DNA of 64,000 bases, from assembly GCF_026262505.1 (NCBI RefSeq), contig NC_067203.1:7564001-7628000 (forward strand), given 5' to 3'. Shown piece by piece: positions 21,601 through 32,529 of the stretch (positions are counted from its first letter, which is position 1; each line of letters starts with the position of its first letter). The stretch is from Trichomonas vaginalis G3 (taxonomy: Eukaryota > Parabasalia > Trichomonadida > Trichomonadidae). The notes beneath the pieces were generated by a model, which saw only the letters and a program-made list of their open reading frames with translations, made no database searches and was not told where the DNA came from. A program made the position numbers and the translations under genes.

Positions 21601-21927
21601 TAAACTTTGTCTAAAGCCATCGATATACTTGTGAACGTAGTCTGCGGGCCAGTTAAGAGCTGGTTGAATCCATTTATCATTTGCCAAATGGGATAAAAGC
21701 GATGCAAAGTGGTTGAATAGTTCTTGTACTTGTCTTAATGCCTGAATTTGTGTTGCAGACCAAGTTGTAGATGAGATTCCTTTGATAGATGTTAAAAATT
21801 GGTGAACTTGTTGGACAACGTAAGCAACGGATGCACGAAAAATAAATGCCCCTTTAGCAAGCGTGATTAGATCATTACCTTTGTTGATCAAGGCAGTGAT
21901 CAGCGCTTGCTGTGTCATCTCAGACAT
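18670..21927 (-). CDS. TKL-family protein kinase with helical-repeat tail
   Basis: 1085-residue Ser/Thr kinase of the tyrosine-kinase-like group, a class expanded in Trichomonas. Residues 1-~180 are helical. The kinase domain spans about 221-480: glycine loop IGAGGFGTV (227-235), Lys250 in VAVKEL, catalytic loop HRDLKTLN (344-351, Asp346), DFG (364-366), APE (388-390) and the conserved Arg of NDRPNF. All key residues are present, so an active enzyme is expected. From ~500 to the end the protein is leucine-rich alpha-helical, like armadillo/HEAT repeats, probably a scaffold. A basic patch (TRRRNNQRR) precedes the kinase. Substrates unknown. The frame is fully open. Confidence 0.85.
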   Translation of the reverse strand: MSEMTQQALITALINKGNDLITLAKGAFIFRASVAYVVQQVHQFLTSIKGISSTTWSATQIQALRQVQELFNHFASLLSHLANDKWIQPALNWPADYVHKYIDGFRQSLLTLIPQFGLATSIIQFDEQQEQVNKRADLKNLKQSLQEIMAKIDTSDAVGVQQQIETKLAEVKRLLPQESSTRRRNNQRRPSCNGFPVAQMQKRVEELLGQFKNINIPLEDIRMDSQIGAGGFGTVFKATRLSTGEVVAVKELRRDRLTMSSWASLYAEVETMASVRHQFVLELVGAHITQPYRIITRFCPGKSLFDRLHRLGPNGVPLTANELTKIAYQVALGMSHLHSMNIVHRDLKTLNILLDEYNDGFVADFGLSGIMKDNQELVGGVGTPHYTAPEVLMHSRYGPKVDTFSYGVVLWEMLMRKVPYAEMSQVQIYEHVVTRGWRLPIPNDTPDGMKKLITRCWNKNPNDRPNFDEIIDLFENGEIYFPGTDIAQNDTGKSPKCSISFSVIKKTHHCPPLDFDYVEQILKDPSNAMFTSVSYFIANKYDDKIRNWLRTMKIVPNLVGCQSNLDSILLLASVALDESEFEKFLSNGGLEMFHACVETPKGTSMSAAVKFGLKVPVNQLVKLQPYLPKIVGFLSPNGGSTNEHIIQFLTRFDSEVLSDFWSKIGPALIQISADVEDQEAFNAIAVLLKPCCQTMNPTQMRCFYHLLCEKFIVPPAFVQTLIQANDGQFRSDLIFCILKATELSNISNILIKFLQDCLKNDPDVFKKLIKIPDLFSTLEDLIQKEHDRGALFVLFCICNIDEVREKLADSSLINTILQMKEHVVQRLQIFTILCLSEKYCKKTKHMDGIIQLLVTALSDKNHVNAAVRLIGALSSHPAGVPVLTDNGVLELFAQLFLSSASGDTTTNHTIMRNVAENGGEIPQVSLIVSCLMQDFVNDVVHRCEIMETAVSLVHTVPNCVQEHDLLKIVLPQVAISDQPRLVYLSLKLLSVSDTTKLKSFYQQILRAICIVLETPKLMYPEIIEVALQTVRAIGEQFNLAEFIEKAKLVDFVNHVVSLMPENDVTGNRLIILARNLGQPENSILS

Positions 21928-22363
21928 TTTTTTTTCTAAACGAGTTTATATATTTGCTTTAGAGGATAAAGTCCCGTTATAGTCATTATTTCAAATAAAT
22001 TACAAAACTTGGTCGAACTCCTATTTTGAAATTATTATTATTTAATCCCTTATGATATTGATTCGGATGAAAACAAAAGTACTCTAATTCCTTAAATGTA
22101 TCAGGATGCTTATGCTAAATAAGCTTGTTTTGTTAGAAGGTTTTCGCCTAAAAAACGATTAATGAAAAAAGTCGAAGTTTTCAATAAGTTTTAAAAAGAT
22201 TTTCTTATCATGTTAAGAAAGAAAACGTTTAAGGAAGTGAAATGAAGAATGAATGGGGATAACATAAATTTGTGTATAAGATCAAAATTAATATAGTTTA
22301 TTCGCCTTTTAACCCCAAGCACATCCGCTGGGGTATGTATTTGCAAAAAAAATAATTGACGGA
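21928..22363. other. Intergenic
   Basis: AT-rich spacer between minus-strand genes. No gene or repeat recognised. Confidence 0.5.
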
Positions 22364-23104
22364 TTACGCAGTTTGTAAAATAAGAAGCGGATAATTTCCA
22401 GTCTTGGTCATAGCCATACCGGTCTCCATGAAGTAGTCCCATGATTCTTGAGAATCAACTGTAATCATATCTTCAGCCTCGTCGACAAACATAATTGTTG
22501 AAACTTTTTGGAAAATTCCATCCAGGAACTTCTTTCCATCATTATAGTTGAGATTAGGAATTGCTATTAATATAAGAGGCTTGTCTGGGCCTCCCGCTTC
22601 ACATCTGAAGATAGCGCTTTGTCCATCCTTATTTAGGGACTCTCTCCTAAAATTGAACTTCTTGAAGAGTTCGGTCTCTTCTTCTGAAAGTATTACAACA
22701 GGAACTGATGAAGGTTCTTGTGCGAAATACCATTTGTATAAATAAGTTAAGTCTTGGGTAGTACGCAAATAAACAATTCTTCCTGAGTCATCTCTATATC
22801 CGACTTGAATACTCGATTTATGAGGGCATTCCGATCCATAGCCAATCTTAACATTTCCAATAAAATCGTCGATTGTTCCAGAAGTACGAATAACTGTAGT
22901 TTTCTTCTTGGCAGTCATGCATTTCAAGGTGAGCTCATCACCTATCGTGATTTCTGAGTTTAAACTCGGAATTTCCATGTTCTGTTCTGTAAGTTTTTGC
23001 GATAAAATATCATATTTCTGCTTCACTTCGATAGACCTAGCTTCTTCCTTGGCCGATAACTCTTCTAAAAGAGTTTGGATGTCGGAAGATTTATTGAACA
23101 TCAT
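22364..23104 (-). CDS. Unrecognised protein, coiled coil plus possible PB1-like domain
   Basis: 246 residues, frame open from a double ATG. Residues ~8-50 are charged and heptad-like, suggesting a coiled coil. Residues ~85-140 (IQVGYRDDSGRIVYLRT and around) have an alternating beta pattern with an acidic turn, faintly like a PB1 or other ubiquitin-like interaction fold; this is a guess. The C-terminal half is rich in hydrophobic strands (PLILIAIPNL, TIMFVDEAED) with no motif I recognise. No signal peptide or membrane segment. Likely a real host gene because of length, composition and a normal start; function unknown. Confidence 0.55.
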   Translation of the reverse strand: MMFNKSSDIQTLLEELSAKEEARSIEVKQKYDILSQKLTEQNMEIPSLNSEITIGDELTLKCMTAKKKTTVIRTSGTIDDFIGNVKIGYGSECPHKSSIQVGYRDDSGRIVYLRTTQDLTYLYKWYFAQEPSSVPVVILSEEETELFKKFNFRRESLNKDGQSAIFRCEAGGPDKPLILIAIPNLNYNDGKKFLDGIFQKVSTIMFVDEAEDMITVDSQESWDYFMETGMAMTKTGNYPLLILQTA

Positions 23105-26023
23105 CTACTTTTCTAGAAAAAAAAATTAGTTTACATCTTCAATTCTTTTTGAGATTGAAAAAATGGTTTTTAACGTTTTAAAATGGAAACCATATTGTTA
23201 GCCGAATTGATGCTAAACACAAAAAGTATCAGAAAATTTCGCATTAGTTTTGACATTTTTCGCATCGAAATCATTCACAGATTCGCCATTTTGATATGAG
23301 ATATAGTCTGATTAGTCACATTACTATTTATTATTAGTACTTATTATATTCTCAAAGCTATTGGATAGATTTTTTGGAATATTTTCATTCAATTTGGTTT
23401 AGAACAATGATATTTGTTAAGAAGATTACATTTGTTTGTTCAGCTACTTTAATGATTAATAGATGTTTCCTAAAAATATGAATCATTGCTACTCAAAATT
23501 TGAAAATTAGATCGAAATTACTATCATCTTTCCTTACTATCACTCATTTTTACGTTTTCTAGTATATTTTAGAAAATTTAATCCGAGTGACAAAAAAACT
23601 ATATGCTTTAGATGATTTGATCTTACCGAGACCTATTACATATAATATACAAATATAACTGAACAAATAATAGGAGAAATACAAAGTATCACTTACGTGA
23701 ATGCTTTGTTGCCTTAGTTTAAAGAAGTATTGATTCTAAATTTTAAATCTTACTAATTGAAAGCTCTTTCTATGAATTTTCTCATTTAAACTTTACTAAA
23801 ATGTATGATAATTGCTATCATTCTAAAATTAGTGTGATGTAAATATATTATTATCATAATTATCAAAGGGATTGCTCAATGTGATTCCCTATCTTCACGT
23901 ATCATTTGGGCAATTAAAATTACATGAATTACTTGTGATAATCTTATTCAGGAATTATAATCGCTCTGCTGTTAAATATTCCTTGTGCAATGCAAACCAT
24001 AAGCCAATTATTTTACCCATAGCATTAAACTTCTGATAATGACTTTTGATGAGAATTACCAACATAAGAATAAGAACTTTTAAAAATATCATAAATGGAT
24101 TTAGATAGATACCAATCGGATATACACAAGCTTATTTCACATTCTTCACGTATATATTTGGTGAAGAAGGTCCTCAGAAAGTCACAACTAATGATACATT
24201 TATTGAATGTAATTTTGACTAATTTACTTATCGTCTATAATGACCAATAATCATGAATTTGGTGTCCTCTGAAAATAATAAGTGAAGCCCGTGAAGGAAC
24301 ATTGTGAATTTTACAGAATTTTAAAAAGAAAAGTGACATATACTTTTTCTATTTCTATAGGATCTATATATAGCGCCAGCTACAACCATTGCAGTAATAG
24401 AGTTTTATTAAGATTGCATATGAATAGCTAATTCCTTAATTTATGATTAAATACAGCACAACCCAAAAGAATTCAATCTTCAATTTGATTTTCGAACAAC
24501 CATATTTCTTTCTTCATAGCCGAAGAAACAATTGCCTCAGTTAATGTAGTTATTATTATTCCTGACTTGTCAAAGCCCTATCATTCGTCTATCTTAATGT
24601 TTCAATTGTTAAAAATTCCAACACAATATTTAATGCATTTATTCCAGCCAAATGGTCTTTTAACACTTAAAACATTAAATGCATTAATTATTTACAATAC
24701 CACATGAACTTCATACCTTTCAGCGACTCCTTTATCTATTAGAGCGACGTTCTCCAATTAGTTATCAAAAATATGAACAATTTTCAAACATTTCAAATAT
24801 TAACTAATTATTGTTATCTACAACAATGCACAATAAATAATTGCTTCATAAGCATTGACAATAAGGAAACAACTAAGTATAAACCAAATTAAATTGTCTA
24901 TTCTCACAAATAGAAGTAATTTTTTTAGTTTTCCAAATTCATCAAAATATTTCTCGCAAAATCATTCGATTCCAAATGAAACGATAATTGATAATAATCT
25001 CATAGTAGTTCATTGAATAATTTCTTTTATCACTACTTATTGACTTACTCAGCTTTCCAAAGTATAATTATTCAGCTTATTTCTGATCAATTGATTATAC
25101 AAACTCAAAATATAAATAATACGAATATTCGAATAATTTTAAATCATCAAAAGTAATTGATTTCCAGCCTCGATTTTACGATTAATAGATACGTTGCAAG
25201 GTCTATTTGCATTTATCAGAAATGAAATCATTTCTACAGTCATTAAATGCAGCACTCACAAAGATAAATCATACCAAGTACTTGGTAAATGATTTAATTT
25301 TCTTCGGATGATTTAAATCATTTTTGACCAAATCTTACCAAATACTTGTACCATCAAGGAAAGAATACAAAGTATATACACTTATTATACATGTACTAGC
25401 ATATAAGAGTTTCCTCTTATTATTCTATATAAATTCACCAGATTCGGATATTATGAATATCGAAATCATTCAAAATTAGAAAATGTACAATACATCTATT
25501 CTTTTCCTTTAAGTCTTTCGTAAAAACAACAATGAATGAATAATTAAGATCGAAAACAAAATTATTAGGAATTTCTTTTCGAAAACACAAAAAGTTTAAT
25601 CCTATCGCTTTGAAATAGAATTTCATGACCATTGCAGAACTATGTTTACTCTTTAACGCAGTTTTCAAATGTTTATTGAAATACTCTTTTTTGAAATCGA
25701 TTAATTCATTAGGAAATATAATTCTTTTCAGCAAATATTTATCAACTCCATTTAAATCCTTTAATTTAGCGTTCAATAAGGAAATTTGATTTCGAATCTT
25801 GAAAGTTGCAGCAAGCGAGCACTGATATAGCTAAATTATATCACCGATAATAATTTTCCTCATACAATCAAGATCTCATTATCAAAGGTTGTTAATTTTT
25901 ATCGGATAGCAACATTGATCGTACTTAACCACAACAATATAATCTATTTTCGGAGCTGAATCCGATTATTAATTAAAATTGGATTTTAAATAAAGTGAAC
26001 TTTCTGGAATAGAAAATTTCGGA
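23105..26023. other. 2.9-kb AT-rich region without a clear gene
   Basis: No long ATG-initiated frame, no repeat of note and no RNA gene recognised. It contains one protein-like fragment (25435-25776, listed separately). Probably decayed sequence or spacer. Confidence 0.5.
25435..25776 (-). pseudogene. Possible gene remnant, 113 codons
   Basis: An open stretch beginning at TTG, not ATG, that reads like soluble protein (LLNAKLKDLNGVDKYLL near its start) and stays in frame without a break. There is no plausible start codon and no motif, so it is at best a remnant of a larger gene. No family recognised. Confidence 0.2.
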
Positions 26024-26896
26024 ATGGCGCTCGTGATGCAGCAAGTTAACATACAGGAGCCTCTGAAGGATCCTCCTGTGAATGTGTTTAAGTCTTCACC
26101 GGCCTTAGAGAGTGCCATCAAGAAAATGGTCGAAAATCCCTCGCTTTTACAGAATTTTCTTCGGATGTTTGTAAAAACACCGAAGATTCCTTCAAAAACA
26201 ACGGCTCCACCCCCGCCTCCGCCTGCAAAAGTTGCTCGCAATAAATACAATAGGAGTATTACTCCAATTAATACTGATTTTGATATTCCAGATTTTGGTG
26301 AAATGTCAGCAACTCCACCAGCTCAAGACTATAGACCCAGCCGTATTCTTACTCCAACATGGGATGCAGCTGATAGTGATTTTTCAAGCCATTCGGCAAA
26401 ATCTTCATCAAAAACTCAGTCATACGATTTGGTATTAATGCATCAGAGCCTAGAAATCCTTGAGAGTCGAATGTTTACTGATCCTAATACCAAGTACTTT
26501 CATTCGGGCCAACTCCTAGATATCGCTGAATCAAATCCACCAAAGCCACAGACTGAAACAGAGAGGAAGAAAATTGAAAGATACAATACTAAGACTGTTC
26601 CGAAAAAGATTCCAAATACATGGGTAAGAAGGCCATGGGATAAACCAGAAATGGTTATGACTGAAGCAGAAACACTTGACTTACAGCAAGCTATATTAAA
26701 TAATTCTGTAGCTGCTATGGATCCACAAAATTGGAATCTTAACAATAAAAAGAAAACCAGAAGAAATCATATTTCACGTACAGAAAGCGACAACAGATTT
26801 CATAGAAAGAAAAAGACAATACTTACACTTAGTAGCTTGTCTTATGCTACAGATTGTTCAGATGAAGAAACAGATTGGTCAGATTTCGATTTTTAA
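26024..26896 (+). CDS. Unrecognised proline/serine-rich protein
   Basis: 290 residues, ATG to stop without a break. Mostly low-complexity and probably disordered: a run of six to seven prolines near residue 62-68, a serine-rich stretch near 120-130, a basic segment KKKTRRNH near 240 and a second basic patch, then an acidic C-terminus (DCSDEETDWSDFDF). No signal peptide, membrane segment or enzyme motif. The basic patches could serve as a nuclear signal; the acidic tail could mediate interactions. These are inferences from composition. It precedes a mariner insertion by ~250 bp. Confidence 0.55.
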   Translation: MALVMQQVNIQEPLKDPPVNVFKSSPALESAIKKMVENPSLLQNFLRMFVKTPKIPSKTTAPPPPPPAKVARNKYNRSITPINTDFDIPDFGEMSATPPAQDYRPSRILTPTWDAADSDFSSHSAKSSSKTQSYDLVLMHQSLEILESRMFTDPNTKYFHSGQLLDIAESNPPKPQTETERKKIERYNTKTVPKKIPNTWVRRPWDKPEMVMTEAETLDLQQAILNNSVAAMDPQNWNLNNKKKTRRNHISRTESDNRFHRKKKTILTLSSLSYATDCSDEETDWSDFDF

Positions 26897-27153
26897 GGAT
26901 TTCTGTTCTTAATTATCCCATGTATAATTGTTGTTATTGTTAGTAAATGTTTTTATAATGTTTATGTTTTATAATTTTATTATCAAAATTATAAATTCAT
27001 GATTTTAATGAATAAACATTAAACGTTCTAATCTAAACTCGTTCGAAAAGTTATCTTTATATATTTATCTTAATATTTGTCAAAACTTTTATTTCGATTG
27101 GGGAATTCAAAGAAATTTAGCGTAATTTATAATCAATCAATGAATGGATAGTA

Positions 27154-28455
27154 TAGGGTGTCCAAAGGTGTGTTTAGCACAAATCTGAATACTGCGAATA
27201 GAAATAAACAAGTTACATATATATAAAGTTTATTTAAATATAATCACCATTGGATTCAATCACGCGTTCGCAGCGATCGATCCAGGCTTCAAAGACACGC
27301 TTTAAATCATCATGAGAAAATTGCTCAAATTGCTCTCTTACAAAATTTTCAAGATCATCTGGACTCGCGAATTCGCGTCCTTCAGCTCTCTTTTTTAGCG
27401 TGCCGAATAAATAAAAGTCAGAGGGTACAATATCAGGTGAATAAATTGGGTTTGGAACAACTTTGACATTGTTTTCCACCAAGTAATTCATTACCTTATG
27501 ACTTTTGTGAACTCTTGAATTATCAAAATGAATTGCAAACTTTTGTTTTTGTTGTTTGGATTTCTCAAACTCATCAGAATTGATAATTTGAGTAAGAACA
27601 TTGTCAATTAGATACTGAGCATTCATCGTATTAGGTTTTTGAAGAATATCAATTGCGATGATGCCATTCACGCCCCAAAAAACCGACAACATCATCATTG
27701 GTGTGTCAATTTTTTTCTTCGGGAATGTTTGCGGATCTTCATCCTTCGGGATCCACATGATTTTGGCTTCTGTTGCATATTGAAACCAAGACTCATCCCC
27801 TGTTACTAAAAAGCGAAACTTCTTGGATTGATACGCACCCAATATAGAGAGGAGCTCTTTCGAAGATTGGACTCTAGATTTTTTTGAACTGAATTAAGGT
27901 TGTGCGGAACCCAACGTGTATACGCTAGTTTGTAGTTCAAATAATTGTGCAGATAATAACTGACTGTTGTACGTGGTATCTTTGTCATCTCCTCTATCCT
28001 TCTGAGTGATGCTCTTGGGTCTTCATCTAGCGCTTGAAGAATTGCTTTGATTTTTCTTTGATCCGGCGATTTTTTGTCAATTTTTATGATGGGCGCCTTT
28101 TTGTTCATGAAGTGATACATCCTAACATGATACGTTACAGTGGAATAGCTAGGAGCATCCATACTGAAGCATTTTACCAATGTCTCGTAGATTTTTTACA
28201 GTCTTTGCATTTTTTTGCAAGAGCGCGGATGTTTTCTTTATGATTCATTAAAAAAATGAAAAAAATCCCGCCAAAATTTCCTGCGAAACCGCCTCTTGTC
28301 TCAAAATTCATTTTATATCCCGGCATGGCGCCAAAATACAACTTACTCATCATATACATATATTCATATTTTTTATTATATATTTATAATCAGCATATAT
28401 CTCCTTTAATAGTCTCATATAGAGCGCTGTGCTAAACGCACCTTTGGACACCCTA
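27154..28455 (-). mobile_element. Tvmar1-like mariner, copy 1
   Basis: 1302 bp between TA dinucleotides (27152-27153 and 28456-28457). Ends match as YAGGGTGTCCAAAGGTGYG with GTTTAGCAC following, inverted at the other end. Length, TA target, D34D transposase and inverted repeats fit the mariner family known from Trichomonas vaginalis. A second, near-identical copy in opposite orientation lies at 31216-32518. Confidence 0.9.
27234..28248 (-). pseudogene. Mariner transposase, copy 1, frameshifted
   Basis: Broken in at least two places compared with a continuous mariner protein. The helix-turn-helix region (27806-28180) and the catalytic region (27234-27842) are in different frames; an A/T run near 27880 has seven bases here but eight in copy 2. 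A second break, shared with copy 2, separates a start at MNHKENIRAL from the rest at a run of six A/T near 28190. The catalytic part keeps DESWFQ, HFDNSRV and the third Asp, but the motif before it reads SPDIVPSD where copy 2 has the usual SPDIAPSD. Non-functional as read. Confidence 0.8.
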
Positions 28456-28475
28456 TATTAATTTTAGGACTAAAG

Positions 28476-28868
28476 TCAAATTTTTTCCAGTACATTTTGG
28501 CTGGAAATATCGCCATATCCAATGCTAATTGTACAGCGTCCTTCTGCCTCATTTATGCTGCATTCCGAAACCGAAATTTCAAATAAGTAGTCCTTATAAA
28601 AAGAAGAGTTTTTACCGCTCTGCACAAATGTCATATATTGGTCAGCTTTTGACGCAAAATAGCAAGTTCGTTGCTGAACAATTTGTCCTTCTTCACAGCT
28701 ATAGGTAAGAGATTCACCTGCATCTGTTGCTCTACAGCCAATAAATGTAGAGTCTTCAATGAGTGCACAGTTTTCAATTGGAACAACAATAAAAATTGCA
28801 CCATTTTCTTTGCAATCTTCAAATAAAAAAAAGAAAAACATAATAATTATTATCACTTGTCGTATCAA
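28476..28868 (-). CDS. Small secreted cysteine-containing protein, possibly truncated
   Basis: 130 residues. The start has a hydrophobic run (VIIIIMFFFFLF) typical of a signal peptide or membrane anchor, followed by a cysteine-bearing region (CKENGAIF, FIGCRAT, YSCEEG, RTCYF, SECS, GRCTI). It resembles trichomonad surface-protein fragments with GGAI-like motifs, but I do not recognise a family. The mariner copy 1 begins ~20 bp after the stop codon and may have removed the 3' UTR. Confident as a reading frame, uncertain as a complete gene. Confidence 0.45.
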   Translation of the reverse strand: MIRQVIIIIMFFFFLFEDCKENGAIFIVVPIENCALIEDSTFIGCRATDAGESLTYSCEEGQIVQQRTCYFASKADQYMTFVQSGKNSSFYKDYLFEISVSECSINEAEGRCTISIGYGDISSQNVLEKI

Positions 28869-29363
28869 ATAGATCTTCTCCGTTGTGTCTTTTCATTTTT
28901 ATTTTGAGTGATGTAATATTCTTCCCAGCTGAATCTTCTTGCATTTTTCAGGTGAAAAGTGTTCTTTACCCTTAATTTATTAAGATGTTAAATTTTTTTA
29001 ATTGGCAATAGGGTATCTCTACGATCCTCGATGAATTTCGGAACAATTACAACGTTTTGACATGCTCACAAATTGTTTAAGGTTTTCTTTTCTATGTATC
29101 CGCTCGCCTGAATTTTGAAATTTTATAATAATTCGACGAATTGAATTATTTGGCCAGAGCCGAATGAATCAAATTTAAGTCATAAAAATATAAATATAGG
29201 ATCTTATTGTTTAAAGTTTTACTTAAACAGAATGAGTATTATAATTATACATGGAACGATGGGTGCTTTAGGGATATCGCCGCTCGGAACTCTTGTGAAG
29301 AAAGCACCGAGTGGATATATGAGTGTCACTTTTTGCGCCTAACAGCCATTGCACAAATATAAT
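28869..29363. other. Intergenic
   Basis: AT-rich. No gene or repeat recognised before the duplicated BspA block that starts near 29364. Confidence 0.5.
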
Positions 29364-30892
29364 TATTACCAGTATAAGCTTTATTGAACTCATATATGAT
29401 ACTTCCTGACAAATTAATAATATTTTCGCTCAATCTAGAGAAGCGGGAACATTAAAATTTTTTTCTACCAACGGTTATTTTATCTTTTGTCAAATAATTT
29501 GTCACTTTTGCAATTTTGGAGTTAAAAAAATTCAAACCATTTTTGATATTTAACATAAGAGAATAACACATAAACATAATTTCATTGTTCAAAGATAATA
29601 GTTAATTTTAGATTAAAATGAAAACAGAATAGCTAATAAAGTGAAAGGTGGAAGAACATGGAATGTTTTTGATTGAAGGACATGTTATCATAGTTTCACC
29701 GAGCTGAAATGCATCGAATGAAACATTAAATGATGAAAACTTCTCTGATGGATACAAAGGACAAACACGAATATATTTCACATTCGGACAATTATTAAAC
29801 AAATTCTTTCCTGAAAACGATACATTTCCATAATAGCAAATAACTTTCAAATTATTTAAATAACTAAAACATTGATCAGCTATAAGATTTATGGAAGAAG
29901 GAAGAGATAATGTATACAATTTTGGAATATGAGTTATGGATTCAAATTTAAGTTCATTCAATTTAGCAGGTAATATCAATGTTTTCAAATTATCCAAATC
30001 ACAGAATGCTAAATTAGGCAGTGCAGTGATTTTTGTCATAGATACATCAATAATTTCTAAATGAGGATTAGCATGAAATCCGAAATCTTCAATTTTACTC
30101 AGCTTTTCCCAACCTTTAAAATTATGAAGTGTCGCTCCGGAATCAAAACCGACTCCAAATGTAGTAATATTTTCTTTATTAGGGATATCTTCTTCTTCAA
30201 AGATAATAGGGGTTCGAACAAGTTTAGTCATATCTTTACTGAAAACAAAGTTATTGACAACTGTAAAGTACTGATTATTTTCATCGATAGAAGATGTATT
30301 CAAATTCAGACATTGGTTAAATGAATAACCACTAAATTCTCTTAAATTTGGTCCAAAATGCACAAATGAGATAGATATTTCACCGAAAGTGTTAGCTCCA
30401 ATTAAAATTAGAGAATCAGGTAAAATGAAAGTTACAAGATTCCTACAGAAAAGGAATGCTGAGTTTCTATATATTCAATTTTTGATTGTGATAGATCTAA
30501 TGATGTGCATAAACCACCAATACAAGCGTTATTGAAAATTGTTTTGTATATGGTGTTTGTAATGATAATGCTTCCAGCATATGATGTATCAAACTCATAT
30601 ATAATACTTCCCGATGCATTAACAATATGATCACTCAGCTAATTAAAATAAAATCGGTTTTTAGAAACCGTTCTACAAAAAGTGCATATCGGTAAAATTA
30701 AGGTTGTTTTAGAGTCATACACTGTGAAAAGTACGTAATTGCTGAGTTTAAAAATTGAGTTTCTACTTGCATTGTGTATAATAAATCCTCAATTACAAAA
30801 TAATTAAAGTGGGTCAAAAGCTGTTATGGGATATATAGTATTTCCTGTGCTCTATAGTAAAAAGAAAATGTGAAATCATTGATGATAGATTT
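29364..30892 (-). repeat. Segmental duplication, block A
   Basis: Direct duplicate of 34306-35820, about 1.5 kb and mostly identical. The block holds a ~70-bp 5' scrap of the BspA gene found whole at 33581-34375, an intergenic stretch, a complete BspA-like frame and ~250 bp upstream of it. Both ends are sharp (TTACCAGTATAAG on one side, GATAGATTTAA on the other). Confidence 0.85.
29608..30638 (-). pseudogene. BspA-like leucine-rich-repeat protein, block A copy
   Basis: TpLRR/BspA-type repeats (LPxxLxxI..xAFxxCxxL pattern), the commonest surface-protein family of Trichomonas, thought to bind host or other cells. The 251-residue open part (29608-30363) holds several repeats and a hydrophobic C-terminus (HFISYSVFILI). 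The N-terminal repeats (to ~30638) are in another frame, because a T-run near 30470 is one base shorter than in the block B copy. No in-frame ATG precedes the conserved LSDHIVNASG start; a TAG stop lies just upstream. Likely inactive. Confidence 0.7.
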
Positions 30893-31213
30893 AAGTTTGT
30901 ATCAATTAATTAAGTTGCTGAATGAGTTACTGCCAATAGAATTCGAGAATTAGTATTGTGTAGTATCATCTGGATATGTGAAATTTCGTAGAAGTATTTT
31001 GCCTCAGAATGAAATAAATCTAGAATAAATGTTGATGCAATTGACAAAGGCTTTTTAATATATTGATATTACAGAATCTTGATTTTCTATTTCAATTAAT
31101 TGATACAAAAAATTTATATGATGGAAGATGGTAACTGGACAGATACAATTCCACATAATGAAAAAGCTGCAGAGATTCTTACTTTAATGTTCTCTGATAT
31201 TATATAGAGTAAA
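30893..31213. other. Intergenic
   Basis: AT-rich sequence between block A and mariner copy 2. No gene recognised. Confidence 0.5.
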
Positions 31214-31215
31214 TA

Positions 31216-32518
31216 TAGGGTGTCCAAAGGTGCGTTTAGCACAGCGCTCTATATGAGACTATTAAAGGAGATATATGCTGATTATAAATATATAATAAAA
31301 AATATGAATATATGTATATGATGAGTAAGTTGTATTTTGGCGCCATGCCGGGATATAAAATGAATTTTGAGACAAGAGGCGGTTTCGCGGGAAATTTTGG
31401 CGGGATTTTTTTCATTTTTTTAATGAATCATAAAGAAAACATCCGCGCTCTTGCAAAAAAATGCAAAGACTGTAAAAAATCTACGAGACATTGGTAAAAT
31501 GCTTCGGTATGGATTCTCCTAGCTATTCCACTGTAACGTATCATGTTAGGATGTATCACTTCATGAACAAAAAGGCGCCCATCATAAAAATTGACAAAAA
31601 ATCGCCGGATCAAAGAAAAATCAAAGCAATTCTTCAAGCGCTAGATGAAGACCCAAGAGCATCACTCAGAAGGATAGAGGAGATGACAAAGATACCACGT
31701 ACAACAGTCAGTTATTATCTGCACAATTATTTGAACTACAAACTAGCGTATACACGTTGGGTTCCGCACAACCTTAATTCAGTTCAAAAAAAATCTAGAG
31801 TCCAATCTTCGAAAGAGCTCCTCTCTATATTGGGTGCGTATCAATCCAAGAAGTTTCGCTTTTTAGTAACAGGGGACGAGTCTTGGTTTCAATATGCAAC
31901 AGAAGCCAAAATCATGTGGATCCCGAAGGATGAAGATCCGCAAACATTCCCGAAGAAAAAAATTGACACACCAATGATGATGTTGTCGGTTTTTTGGGGC
32001 GTGAATGGCATCATCGCAATTGATATTCTTCAAAAACCTAATACGATGAATGCTCAGTATCTAATTGACAATGTTCTTACTCAAATTATCAATTCTGATG
32101 AGTTTGAGAAATCCAAACAACAAAAACAAAAGTTTGCAATTCATTTTGATAATTCAAGAGTTTACAAAAGTCATAAGGTAATGAATTACTTGGTGGAAAA
32201 CAATGTCAAAGTTGTTCCAAACCCAATTTATTCACCTGATATTGCACCCTCTGACTTTTATTTATTCGGCACGCTAAAAAAGAGAGCTGAAGGACGCGAA
32301 TTCGCGAGTCCAGATGATCTTGAAAATTTTGTAAGAGAGCAATTTGAGCAATTTTCTCATGATGATTTAAAGCGTGTCTTTGAAGCCTGGATCGATCGCT
32401 GCGAACGCGTGATTGAATCCAATGGTGATTATATTTAAATAAACTTTATATATATGTAACTTGTTTATTTCTATTCGCAGTATTCAGGTTTGTGCTAAAC
32501 ACACCTTTGGACACCCTG
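31216..32518 (+). mobile_element. Tvmar1-like mariner, copy 2
   Basis: 1303 bp between TA dinucleotides (31214-31215 and 32519-32520). Inverted ends YAGGGTGTCCAAAGGTGYG and GTTTAGCAC as in copy 1. Inserted ~10 bp after the stop codon of the BspA-like gene at 32530-33594. Confidence 0.9.
31491..32438 (+). CDS. Mariner transposase, copy 2
   Basis: 315-residue transposase of the mariner/Tc1 group (cut-and-paste at TA sites). It includes part of the helix-turn-helix DNA-binding region (RRIEEMTKIPRTTVSYYL) and the catalytic core. The triad is D,D34D: the Asp of TGDESWF, the Asp of IHFDNS and, 34 residues on, the last Asp of SPDIAPSD. The frame is open from an ATG at MVKCFGMD. A short upstream frame from 31423 (MNHKENIRAL) reads like the missing N-terminus but is one base out at a run of six A, as in copy 1. 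So the protein may lack its first DNA-binding helix. Better preserved than copy 1. Confidence 0.8.
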   Translation: MVKCFGMDSPSYSTVTYHVRMYHFMNKKAPIIKIDKKSPDQRKIKAILQALDEDPRASLRRIEEMTKIPRTTVSYYLHNYLNYKLAYTRWVPHNLNSVQKKSRVQSSKELLSILGAYQSKKFRFLVTGDESWFQYATEAKIMWIPKDEDPQTFPKKKIDTPMMMLSVFWGVNGIIAIDILQKPNTMNAQYLIDNVLTQIINSDEFEKSKQQKQKFAIHFDNSRVYKSHKVMNYLVENNVKVVPNPIYSPDIAPSDFYLFGTLKKRAEGREFASPDDLENFVREQFEQFSHDDLKRVFEAWIDRCERVIESNGDYI

Positions 32519-32529
32519 TATAAATATCT

